A stretch of DNA of 64,000 nucleotides from Pteria penguin (taxonomy: Eukaryota > Mollusca > Bivalvia > Pterioida > Pteriidae): assembly GCA_035048485.1 (NCBI GenBank), contig CM068585.1, forward strand, positions 13,311,501 through 13,375,500, written 5' to 3'. Positions 33,148-44,500 of this stretch are shown piece after piece; position 1 is the stretch's first letter, and every line of letters starts with the position of its first letter. The notes beneath the pieces were generated by a model that saw nothing but the letters and a program-made list of their open reading frames with translations, was not told the DNA's origin and ran no database searches. Both the position numbers and the translations under genes were made by a program.

Positions 33148-33242
33148 GACTAACAGGGCGGTGGGGACTATATGACGGGCCTTGTCCAAACCTCTTTCAG
33201 AGGAGACATGGTCCTGAACCTCGTCCCCTCTGACTGTTAGTC
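33148..33242 (+). promoter_or_regulatory. SECIS element (selenocysteine insertion), form 2-like
   Basis: Lower helix: GACTAACAG (33148-33156) pairs with CTGTTAGTC (33234-33242), and GGGGAC (33163-33168) with GTCCCC (33223-33228). The non-canonical core is ATGA (33172-33175) opposite TGA (33215-33217). The second helix is GGGCCTTGTC against GACATGGTCC. The apical bulge has AAA (33188-33190), 12 nt after the ATGA, next to a mini-stem CCTCT-TTC-AGAGG. These are the defining parts of a eukaryotic SECIS with an extra apical helix. It begins 13 nt after the reverse transcriptase frame. Confidence 0.85.
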
Positions 33243-33249
33243 GGGACTC

Positions 33250-34001
33250 CTACAGATCTAGGGTCTTAGCTCGCTTTCAGACTGGCAGAGCACGGTTTAT
33301 CATGTTGATGTCGCATATATTTTTATACCATTATGTGTTTTACAATACCTTACGTGTTTATATTTTTATGACCTCTCAATATGCGATGTCTTTTGATTGT
33401 TCTGCTGTTACGGTGAGTGGGAAGGTAGCCCGTAAACTGGTTAACCACACCATTTGTTTGGCTTTTGTCAAATTAAATGACCGTCCTAAGTCGGTATCGT
33501 AATTGCACTACAATCAAATATTTTTGTAATGTGTTAAATGTTCTATTATATTATTTATATTCATGTATTGTATAGCTCCATGGTGACTTCTGCCACATAA
33601 CTGGGCCGGTAACTCCTCTTTTTTCTTGGATAATCGTGTCAAGTACAAGTGGTGTTACTTTTAATGTTTATAGTACAAATCAAATAACACTAAGATTAAT
33701 CAATACAATAGGACTATCATAATTGTTACATCAAATTAATAACCCTATGCTACGGTTTAACTTTTAATTTTGAAATAAGACTTTGGAAATGAAAAAAAAT
33801 ATATATATATTGGAATAATTGTTCACCAATCTTTACTTTGTATCAAATATAAAATCTGTTACTTAAAATGCTTTCAATATAACCATCTTTCAATATTATT
33901 GGCTGAATCCAAATTAAGAATATTACAATGAAATCAAACCAAAGAAAAAAATTTGAATTTAAATGTTACAGTTTCAGTTTAAAAATTCATGGGGATTTTT
34001 T
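33250..34001. other. Naiad 3' region and unclassified AT-rich sequence
   Basis: No further coding similarity. Microsatellite-like ATATATATAT near 33800 may mark the insertion environment, since Naiads are reported to favour microsatellites. A poly-T run at 33993-34001 abuts duplication copy B. Confidence 0.4.
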
Positions 34002-34615
34002 TTACCTAATATACTTTTGGAATTTTGAACAAAAAGGTTTAAAGTAGTAGTATCAAAACAGTTTGTATTATTTTGAATTACTTTTAATTTTCTTGCAGTT
34101 TCTTACTAATTTCTATGAAAACTTTAATTCAAACATCATATCTACATAATTAGTGATAACAATTTCAAACATGACCTGTTGTCTTTATTTATCTTTAAGT
34201 AATCATTTTGTTGTACAATTAACCTTTAAAAATACCGTAGAAAATTTGTTTTTATGAAGTTATGCCCATCTCGTCTCTTATTTTTGGAGGTTAATCGTAC
34301 AACCTAAGACACTCTTGTTTCAGGCAAATGTATGAAATTATAGATGATAACATGGAATTAAAATATGAATCAATGACTTAAAAGGCTTAAATCGGTATAA
34401 CTTGACTTAAAACATATTTTTGTATGCTTCATTATATGTATCATTGTTTGGTATAAGTTTACAAATACGTCTTAGAATACAATTTCTTCAATGATCATTT
34501 ATAATTATAATCAGAGGAAATACTGGTAAATTTTTATTCTGTAATTTTCTTTTCGGTAGATTTTACGATCTTTTCGGTAAATTGAACCTCTCTCGTAATC
34601 CCTTCTATACTATCG

Positions 34616-34684
34616 CATTCGGAACAACCTCGCCCTTTACTTGTACCTACGTAAAAAGAGGAAAAGGTCGAGGATGTCCGAATG
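34616..34684 (+). mobile_element. Micro-MITE (copy B), 69 bp
   Basis: Orthologue within the duplication of 21319-21381, 6 bp longer in the centre (CGTAAAAAGAGGAAAAGG). The flanking ATACTATCG duplication is kept. Confidence 0.8.
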
Positions 34685-34901
34685 ATACTATCGCGTACAG
34701 CAAGGTTTCTACAAATAAACTAAACATTGAGGACAACATCGCTCTTTTTTTATATGTCAACATGTAACGTCAACGATTATTTAGCATAACTGACGTGCCC
34801 TGTGTTTATTCATATCTATAAATAGCGCCGCAACGATGATGTCATAATTTTCTGCTCTTATAAAAGAACAAAACATTTCACGATAATATGTACAAAGGAT
34901 G

Positions 34902-34969
34902 CATTCGGACATCCTCGACCTTTTCCTGCGTAACGTAGGTACAAGTAAAGGGCGAGGTTGTTCCGAATG
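34902..34969 (-). mobile_element. Micro-MITE (copy B), inverted, 68 bp
   Basis: Counterpart of 21598-21665. Here the terminal repeats are perfect for 8 bp (CATTCGGA ... TCCGAATG). The flanking CAAAGGATG duplication is kept. Confidence 0.8.
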
Positions 34970-35123
34970 CAAAGGATGTGAACGTAACTTATTTGTCAAG
35001 CGTTTTAATGACCTTTAGTGACCAAGATGATATCTAGTAAACAAAGTAATACCGCAATTAATCATAGTACTTTACAGGGCAGCAGTAAATCACAGTGTTT
35101 TCTCCAAAGTTAAATCAATAAAT

Positions 35124-35143
35124 GGGCCGGCTCGTGCCGGCCC
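35124..35143. mobile_element. 20-bp scar of the GGGCCGG TIR element
   Basis: GGGCCGGCTCGTGCCGGCCC is the first 13 bp joined to the last 7 bp of the 2.25-kb element at 21820-24068, with AAAT on both sides (35120-35123, 35144-35147). The element therefore existed here before an internal deletion. Confidence 0.85.
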
Positions 35144-35480
35144 AAATAATGAAAAACATTTAGAAAAAATTGAGGTTACACGGCGCTTGAATGCTTCATT
35201 TAAACGTTTAAATCATATCGCAACTAAGGTACTTGTGGCTGCAAAGCATGAAACATTGTCTCAGTCACAAATTACATGTTTCAGTCGACTACAAAATAAA
35301 CTGTTATTCTGGATGGAATTATCATATCAAAAGATGTAGAAATGCATTACTTTCAGTATTAGATACGGATCCAACAATTTTAGAAATATGGCAAACATGG
35401 CTTGTTTTTATTTAAAAAGTTAGATAATGAAAATAGAAATGTCGGATCAAAGGGTCCTCGAACTCCTATATCCTAATAGA

Positions 35481-37461
35481 TCAGTCTCTGCTATTTATAT
35501 TCTTGTGGAAAATTTCATAAAACAATGTCGCCAAGAGCCACAATGATGAACTTCCTGATTTATGTGTTTTCGCTGAAGCTGAAAGTGCACGAAATGAACT
35601 TTTATAATCTCCTAACATTAAATAGAAATATCCCCTGATATCTGTGTCAATATGTGGCAGTCCTCCTTGAACGTTTCTTCTTGTTCTCGTAAATTTCTCC
35701 AATGCCTTTGACATAGAAAGCATGTCACCTGTTTTCATATAGCATGTGAATTCCAGGCAGTACATATACACTATAGGCGAAATAAATACTGTGCGACCGT
35801 CAATTAAGAGGTACTTGATGAAATTCGGCACAACGCCGATTTCAATTGGCAGAAAAATAACATCTAATGCAATATAATCAGCCATGACTTGTTGTAAAGA
35901 TGTGTCAGTGGTCGTGTAGGAATCATCAGTGGGCTCCTCAACATAATGCCTATCATAGAATGAATAATGGACGAAACGAGTTGGGTCTTTTAATTGCAAA
36001 ACTTGTAATGTCTTTAGAGTGTCTGTTATATTGCCTTGATACCACACTGCTGTAGCCAACTTCAAATTTCCAGCAAATAAATCACAAAGACTTCCCCGTG
36101 TCAACATATCTATGGCACTGGACTTTGAACACCGATCTGCTAGTGTCCTTTGCTTTACAAGGTTTGCAAACTTGATAGATCCGGTCGTGGAAAGCAACGT
36201 TCCTTGTAGCTGTCTGATCAAATTCTCATCAATACCTGAGTGTTCCAAACTCTCTATATGTGAAGCAAATATTGACTCTATATCTTTTCCATCTTGACCT
36301 TGTGCATGTGCATGTATGATATGTCTAGATAACGATAGTGCAGCTATAAATATATGATGCTGGAAAATTACGTTCCGTTTGAAAAAAATATTTTTCATCT
36401 GTAAATACTTACATATAAGAGAATCTATTTCAAGCGATTCTATAAATAGAACACATTCCTTTAGGTCACCATTGTCCTTCCATCAAACATATTATTCTCT
36501 CTAATGAAGTAATGTGGACACTTTCCAGATTTCATGTTCTGTACCAACCTTTGAATGCTGATATGAAAACATTCTGAGAAATTTTCAGGTGTCCAAATCG
36601 ATACTGGAGTATCTTCTACCACCCAGAACATGATTGATTTCAGAAAATATGAACATATCAGGTTTGGGAAGCGCTTTTCTATCTCTGACGAATGCAGTAA
36701 TTTTAGAGCATCTAGACATAATATTTGAGTTCCATTTAAAGACGTCGTTAATATTTTTTCTGCAGCCGTAAACGAAATTCTCCATTCTAGATCTCTTTTG
36801 TGTATATCATTAGAATAGCCTATGGGAACAAACGTACAGTGGGTGTTATGGATTTTCTCTACTGTTTCCTGACTTGGCCACTGGTTTTTACGTGTTCTGC
36901 GATACCATTCTGTAGCAACTTGTGGCCAGTGATCACACGGGACACAGAATGCCAGATCGATGTACACATCTCGGAATTCTTTGCCGAAAGTATGTCTTGG
37001 AGCTACGCATGGTCCATGGATATTTCCGGGATCCTTTAGTTTTCCTCCATAATTCTCGAAAAATCCAGGAACCGATGCCTTGGCTAAATTTATGAATTTT
37101 GAATTAGATAAGAACCCTTTTTTGTCACAGTATGACGAATTCTTGGTCAGTTCGGAAATATTTTTAGTGCAAGATTACAGTAACCCGCATGACATTTATT
37201 TTCAACCAGTTTAAACATGTGCTGCCTTGCAGAAGTGCTTTCTTTGTCAGTAACGATAAAATTTTGAATGACAAAAATGAGATCTGTGTCCGAACTAGAG
37301 CTATTAGTACCATCAGCGCGACTTCCAGCAAACACGATTGGAAACCGTATAAGGTCTGAAAACGTGAAGTCCAATAATTTGACACGCTGATTATGTCGAA
37401 AACTCTTCTTGGTTTGCTGACTTTCAACTTGTCGGCATACGTCTTGCCACAATGACGTCAT
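35481..37461 (-). pseudogene. Broken copy of the Mab-21-domain gene
   Basis: Nearly identical to 24406-26388 but with two single-base losses: a T in the run at 37161-37165 (six T in copy A), which ends the first frame at IFPN after about 104 codons, and a C at 36480-36481 (CCC in copy A at 25405-25407), which breaks the frame after the NNMFDG segment. The pieces retain the GSRADGT core, the EWRISF block and the C-terminal 305 residues. Both lesions are homopolymer indels, so sequencing error must be excluded before calling it dead. The AATAAA and the start-codon TGACGTCA are conserved. Confidence 0.8.
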
Positions 37462-37534
37462 TGCGCCAATACCCTTGAATAAAATGATAAATAGTCGTGT
37501 TAATATTGATGTATACTTACATGTTGATTGACTG

Positions 37535-37807
37535 ATTGATTGATAATTGTTTTACGTCACTCCACGATTATTTCACGTATATGGTGACGGCATCTGCTTG
37601 ATGCATTGTATACAAATTTAGACCTTTGCAACGGACCCACCCGAAGCAGTGAGGGATCTTTAACGTGCCACGCCTACCGTGAAACGGGATCTCGGTTTTT
37701 ACTGTCTCATCCGAAAGACAGAACACCGGTGTGCCCAGGGCCGGAGTCGAACCCGGGACCTCTCGATCACGAGATGAACATCTTATCCACTAGGCCACAC
37801 CGGCTTA
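37535..37807 (-). mobile_element. SINE S1 copy (duplication B)
   Basis: Same insertion as 26455-26727, with an extra GATTGACTGATTGATTGAT stretch in the tail, showing that the tail repeat length changes between copies. Confidence 0.9.
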
Positions 37808-37856
37808 TAGTTATATGTACATTAGTATAATTGTTATAGTGTTTAATATTTATTAT

Positions 37857-37930
37857 GTTTAAACTTAGTCGCAAGTAGTGGCCCTATATGAATTATTCAT
37901 ATAGGGCCACTACTTGCGGCTAGTTTAAAC
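37857..37930. repeat. 74-bp palindrome (duplication B)
   Basis: Identical in structure to 26776-26849. Confidence 0.85.
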
Positions 37931-38132
37931 TTAATTATAACAATATAAGTTTAAACATAAACATAAAGTGTAACATAGTTATAACCTATATATTTAGATG
38001 TGAACCAAAGTTGATGTTCGCATTTACACGGACGAAATATAAATGCTATTTTGTTCATTTGAATATTTAATAGTGAGGAGCGACTTGATCAACATCGTCC
38101 TGAAGAAGGACCAAATTTACTAAGGCCTCTAA

Positions 38133-38163
<31 letters not shown>

Positions 38164-38884
38164 AAAAAAAAAACCAAACATAAACAAAAACTTGACTTAT
38201 ATACCTGTATTATTGAAACACCACCCAGTGTGAAAACGAAGCAGGGAATGATCCTTTACGTGTCGCGAGTTTTAAGTTGTTTTGTGACACCGACGGATCT
38301 TGGTTTTTAATGCCTCGTCTTAAGGTCAGGGCACCAACAGGTCACCGTACGTAGGGACTCGAATCTGGCACTTTTTGGTCACGAGAACAAACATCTTACC
38401 AACAGGAAAAGTTAAGAAAGCGTTAAATGTATCTGTCGTGCATCCGGCTGATATTAGATGTAACTTGATTTTGGATTCAAGTAAATCTTTAATTCTACTT
38501 CTATTATTCTTGATTAATATCAAAACTGGGAAGAATGTTGTTGTGTAGAGAAAGTCTTCCCTTTCGTTCCTTTTTTTTTTTCCTTTTCTACTTCGATCAA
38601 TGAGATTAGTTTTACATTTGAGATATATACATATGGCAAATCACGTAAAACATTTAGTTAAAAAAGATTTGTGTTTTTCTTAAAGTCTTGCCGTCTCAAA
38701 ATCGCTCCTTTCCTTATGACTGTTACACTTTAAAAAATTATAACCGAAACATGTAACACCATTCTCGATGTTAAGTAGATTTACTCTTTTAAAACACGAT
38801 CAGGAAATTCACCAACCAACCGACCACTTGTATTACCAGTAAAATATACTATTCTTACCTTTTATGTGCGTTCCAACGTGCAAT

Positions 38885-39072
38885 TCACCAAGGTCTTCCA
38901 GCGTCGGTGGTGGTTCACCAAGATTCTACCATCATCGGTAGTGGATTAACCAAGATTATGTCAAGGTCGGTGGTTTGTTCACCACGATTCTGCCGGCGTC
39001 GGTGATCGGTTCATTCAGATTCTGCCAGCGTCGGTGGTTGGTTCATTAAGATTCCATGAGCATCAGTGATTA
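38885..39072. repeat. 32-bp minisatellite (duplication B)
   Basis: Same array as 27804-27985 with a few substitutions. Confidence 0.75.
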
Positions 39073-39664
39073 GACATCTACAGCAATACCAAGTGTGTCA
39101 ACATAGTTAGGTACTATTTAAATGTAGAATCGCCATGAGGACAAAGAAGGCATCGCTGAATGTTCAGGTATAGCCTTTTAATACGGGTGTACAAATCCCC
39201 TGATTTCAAAACTCAAATTTCCAAGTCAGTTTCTGATATGACATCAGTTCTAAATTTTCATTTCAATACTAAGCAGTATGACATCATGTTAAAAATACAC
39301 ATTCCATTATTGATACTTGGCATTTAAATTATCACGTACTATATATTACATGATATTTATAGTGTACATTCGTCTAAAGTCTTCTTTTCCGTTGACGTGT
39401 ACGATCGCTTGAAAAAACATGCTCGGATCCAGGAAATGGAATTGGGTGCGGACCGTCCCTGAAATTTTACAAAATTCATGTTTTTTATTTTTATTTTCGC
39501 TATAACATAGGTGAATTTACACCTAACGACATAGTTGCCCTCCCTCTCAGAAACTGTGTCTGTGAGAGACTCAAGTTTCTGGATCCGTGCCTGAGCAATG
39601 AACAGGAAATGCTTTACCTCATGGGATTTGATTCATAAATTATTTATAAAACAGGGTCCAGTGC

Positions 39665-40079
39665 CATAAAGTGAGAAAATACTTATGTCAGTTATTTCAT
39701 TTTAATGTATTTCATTGTCAAATGTCTAATTAACTGTCGCGCAGAATGGTTTAATTCTATTAATGAATAGAATAATATTCAATAAAATCCAAGTCCCAGT
39801 TATTAATTAATTGTTGAACAAAAGAATTCGAAAATATGACTTGGATCATTTTCCCAGTTTATGACGGGCCCAGGAGGAGTTGAAATTTGAACTGTACATT
39901 GTACTTTTTCTATCTAAGTTTTCCAATTGGATTAAATTTCTCCATCACTGTTAGTTTCTCAAGAATGTTGGAGAAATTAACAAACAGTACACGTCAGGGG
40001 TTCTTTTTAACCCTAGCGTGTACTATTTATTAAATTCTAAAGATGCCCATGGCAGATGTACTTGATAATTTGTTCTTTG
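39665..40079. other. No gene seen
   Basis: AT-rich sequence between the end of duplication B and the satellite. Confidence 0.5.
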
Positions 40080-43000
40080 TCGTGACATACCCGGATGCTT
40101 CTAGAATTAATGTGCGAGTTGTTCACTTTGACATGCATGGTTGCTTCTAGTGATATCTGTATAAAGTGTAGCAGTTGTTCACCCTAACGAGCACCATTGA
40201 TTCTAGAGATACCCGTATAAAGTGTAGCAGTTGTTCACCCTAACGAGCACCATTGATTCTAGAGATACCCGTATAAAGTGTAGCAGTTGTTCACCCTAAC
40301 GTCCACCATTGATTCTAGAGATACCCGTATTAAGAGTAGCAGTTGTTCACCCTAACGTGCACCATTGATTCTAGAGATACCCGTATAAAGAGTAGCAGTT
40401 GTTCACCCTAACGTGCACCATTCATTCTAGAGATACCCGTATAAAGAGTAGCAGTTGTTCACCCTATGAACGTGCACCATTCATTCTAGAGATACCCGTA
40501 TAAAGCGTAGCAGTTGTTCACCCTAACGTGCACCATTGATTCTAGAGATACCCGTATAAAGTGTAGCAGTTGTTCACCCTAACGTGCACCATTGATTCTA
40601 GAGATACCTGTATGTAGCAGTTGTTCACCCTAACGTGCACTATTGATTCTACAGATACCCGTTAGTAGCAGTTGTTCACCCTAACGTGCACCATTGATTC
40701 TAGAGATACCCGTATAAAGTGTAGCAGTTGTTCACCCTAACGTGCACCATTGATTCTAGAGATACCTGTATGTAGCAGTTGTTCACCCTAACGAGCACCA
40801 TTGATTGTAGTTGTTCACCCTAACGTGCACCATTGATTCTAGAGATACCCGTATAAAGTGTAGCAGTTGTTCACCCTAACGTGCACCATTGATTCTAGAG
40901 ATACCCGTATGTAGCAGTTGTTCACCCTAACGTGCACCATTGATTCTAGAGATACCCGTATGTAGTAGTTGTTCACCCTAACGTGCACCATTGATTCTAG
41001 AGATACCCGTATAAAGTGTAGCAGTTGTTCACCCTAACGTGCACTATTGATTCTAGAGATACCCGTATGTAGCAGTTGTTCACCCTAACGTGCACCATTG
41101 ATTCTAGAGATACCCGTATAAAGTGTAGCAGTTGTTCACCCTAACGTGCACCATTGATTCTAGAGATACCCGTATGTAGCAGTTGTTCACCCTAACGTGC
41201 ACCATCGATTCTAGAGATACCCGTATGTAGTAGTTGTTCATCCTAACGTGCACCATTGATTCTAGAGATACCCGTATAAAGTGTAGCAGTTGTTCACCCT
41301 AACGTGCACCATTGATTCTAGAGATACCCGTATAAAGTGTAGCAGTTGTTCACCCTAACGTGCACCATTGATTCCAGAGATACCCGTATAAAGTGTAGCA
41401 GTTGTTCACCCTAACGTGCACCATTGATTCTAGAGATACCTGTATGTAGCAGTTGTTCACCCTAACGTGCACCATTGATTCTAGAGATACCCGTATGTAG
41501 CAGTTGTTCACCCTAAGGTGCACCATTGATTCTAGAGATACCCGTATGTAGTAGTTGTTCACCCTAACGAGCACCATTGATTCTAGAGATACCCGTATAA
41601 AATGTAGCAGTTGTTCACCCTAACGTGCACCATTGATTCTAGAGATACCCGTATGTAGCAGTTGTTCACCCTAACGTGCACCATGGATTCTAGAGATACC
41701 CGTATAAAGTGTAGCAGTTGTTCACCCTAACGTGCACCATTGATTCTAGAGATACCCGTATAAAGTGTAGCAGTTGTTCACCCTAACGTGCACCATTGAT
41801 TCTAGAGATACCCGTATAAAGTGTAGCAGTTGTTCACCCTAACGTGCACCATTGATTCTAGAGATACCCGTATGTAGCAGTTGTTCACCCTAACGTGCAC
41901 CATTGATTCTAGAGATACCCGTATGTAGTAGTTGTTCACCCTAACGTGCACCATTGATTCTAGAGATACCCGTATAAAGTGTAGCAGTTGTTCACCCTAA
42001 CGTGCACCATTGATTCTAGAGATACCCGTATGTAGCAGTTGTTCACCCTAACGTGCACCATTGATTCTAGAGATACCCGTATAAAGTGTAGCAGTTGTTC
42101 ACCCTAACGTGCACCATTGATTCTAGAGATACCCGTATGTAGCAGTTGTTCACCCTAACGTGCACCATTGATTCTAGAGATACCCGTATGTAGTAGTTGT
42201 TCACCCTAACGTGCACCATTGATTCTAGAGATACCCGTATAAAGTGTAGCAGTTGTTCACCCTAACGTGCACCATTGATTCTAGAGATACCCGTATGTAG
42301 CAGTTGTTCACCCTAACGTGCACCATTGATTCTAGAGATACCCGTATAAAGTGTAGCAGTTGTTCACCCTAACGTGCACCATTGATTCTAGAGATACCCG
42401 TATGTAGCAGTTGTTCACCCTAACGTGCACCATTGATTCTAGAGATACCCGTATGTAGCAGTTGTTCACCCTAACGTGCACCATTGATTCTAGAGATACC
42501 CGTATAAAGTGTAGCAGTTGTTCACCCTAACGTGCACCATTGATTCTAGAGATACCCGTATAAAGTGTAGCAGTTGTTCACCCTAACGTGCACCATTGAT
42601 TCTAGAGATACCCGTATGTAGCAGTTGTTCACCCTAACGTGCACCATTGATTCTAGAGATACCCGTATAAAGTGTAGCAGTTGTTCACCCTAACGTGCAC
42701 CATTGATTCTAGAGATACCCGTATAAAGTGTAGCAGTTGTTCACCCTAACGTGCACCATTGATTCCAGAGATACCCGTATAAAGTGTAGCAGTTGTTCAT
42801 CACCCTAACGTGCACCATTGATTCTAGAGATACCTGTATAAAGTGTAGCAGTTGTTCACCCTAACGTGCACCATTGATTCTAGAGATACCCGTATGTAGC
42901 AGTTGTTCACCCTAAGGTGCACCATTGATTCTAGAGATACCCGTATGTAGTAGTTGTTCACCCTAACGAGCACCATTGATTCTAGAGATACCCGTATAAA

Positions 43001-44500
43001 ATGTAGCAGTTGTTCACCCTAACGTGCACCATTGATTCTAGAGATACCCGTATGTAGCAGTTCTTCACCCTAACGTGCACCATGGATTCTAGAGATACCC
43101 GTATAAAGTGTAGGAGTTGTTCACCCTATTAACGTGCACCATTGATTCTAGAGATACCCGTATAAAGTGTAGCAGTTGTTCACCCTAACGTGCACCATTG
43201 ATTCTAGAGATACCTGTATGTAGCAGTTGTTCACCCTAACGTGCACCATTGATTCTAGAGATACCCGTATAAAGTGTAGCAGTTGTTCACCCTAACGTGC
43301 ACCATTGATTCTAGAGATACCCGTATGTAGCAGTTGTTCACCCTAACGTGCACCATTGATTCTAGAGATACCCGTATGTAGTAGTTGTTCACCCTAACGT
43401 GCACCATTGATTCTAGAGATACCCGTATAAAGTGTAGCAGTTGTTCACCCTAACGTGCACTATTGATTCTAGAGATACCCGTATGTAGCAGTTGTTCACC
43501 CTAACGTGCACCATTGATTCTAGAGATACCCGTATAAAGTGTAGGAGTTGTTCACCCTAACGTGCACCATTGATTCTAGAGATACCCGTATGTAGCAGTT
43601 GTTCACCCTAACGTGCACCATCGATTCTAGAGATACCCGTATGTAGTAGTTGTTCATCCTAACGTGCACCATTGATTCTAGAGATACCCGTATAAAGTGT
43701 AGCAGTTGTTCACCCTAACGTGCACCATTGATTCTAGAGATACCCGTATAAAGTGTAGCAGTTGTTCACCCTAACGTGCACCATTGATTCCAGAGATACC
43801 CGTATAAAGTGTAGCAGTTGTTCACCCTAACGTGCACCATTGATTCTAGAGATACCTGTATGTAGCAGTTGTTCACCCTAACGTGCACCATTGATTCTAG
43901 AGATACCCGTATGTAGCAGTTGTTCACCCTAAGGTGCACCATTGATTCTAGAGATACCCGTATGTAGTAGTTGTTCACCCTAACGAGCACCATTGATTCT
44001 AGAGATACCCGTATAAAATGTAGCAGTTGTTCACCCTAACGTGCACCATTGATTCTAGAGATACCCGTATGTAGCAGTTGTTCACCCTAACGTGCACCAT
44101 GGATTCTAGAGATACCCGTATAAAGTGTAGCAGTTGTTCACCCTAACGTGCACCATTGATTCTAGAGATACCCGTATAAAGTGTAGCAGTTGTTCACCCT
44201 AACGTGCACCATTGATTCCAGAGATACCCGTATAAAGTGTAGCAGTTGTTCATCACCCTAACGTGCACCATTGATTCTAGAGATACCTGTATGTAGCAGT
44301 TGTTCACCCTAACGTGCACCATTGATTCTAGAGATACCCGTATGTAGCAGTTGTTCACCCTAAGGTGCACCATTGATTCTAGAGATACCCGTATGTAGTA
44401 GTTGTTCACCCTAACGAGCACCATTGATTCTAGAGATACCCGTATAAAATGTAGCAGTTGTTCACCCTAACGTGCACCATTGATTCTAGAGATACCCGTA
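40080..44500. repeat. Satellite array, left block: 51- and 56-bp units
   Basis: Tandem units containing CGTGCACCATTGATTCTAGA, GATACCCGTATAAAGTGTAG and CAGTTGTTCACCCTAA. The full form is 56 bp; a 51-bp form lacks part of TATAAAGTG (CCCGTATGTAGCAG). The first units at 40080-40200 are diverged. A higher-order period of 2416 bp is visible (a unit run at 41350 recurs at 43766). Confidence 0.95.

Larger units (their letters stand above)
30190..33800 (+). mobile_element. Naiad-type Penelope-like retroelement, 5'-truncated
   Basis: It lies between the two copies of the segmental duplication. The coding part is 30196-33135 (see CDS) with a SECIS-like hairpin at 33148-33242 and a 3' region of several hundred bases. 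The gene order, GIY-YIG endonuclease before reverse transcriptase with a CxC linker, is the permuted arrangement reported for Naiad/Chlamys elements and opposite to canonical Penelope. Neither pseudo-LTRs nor a target duplication could be placed, and the 3' limit is uncertain. Confidence 0.8.
34002..39664. repeat. Segmental duplication, copy B
   Basis: Direct-orientation partner of 20714-28794, in the same order: paired micro-MITEs, the TIR-element scar, the Mab-21-type gene (broken), an S1 SINE, the 74-bp palindrome, a poly-C tract, an old SINE, the 32-bp minisatellite and the smaller MITE. Divergence is low throughout. Confidence 0.9.

Noticed and set aside
33136..33800. Hammerhead ribozyme in the 3' region of the Penelope-like element
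   Set aside because: I found no CTGATGA...GAAA core; the strong structure there fits a SECIS instead, and Naiads are reported to lack hammerheads.
20714..39664. The duplicated segment as one large transposon carrying the Mab-21 gene
   Set aside because: No inverted or direct terminal repeats and no target duplication at either pair of ends.
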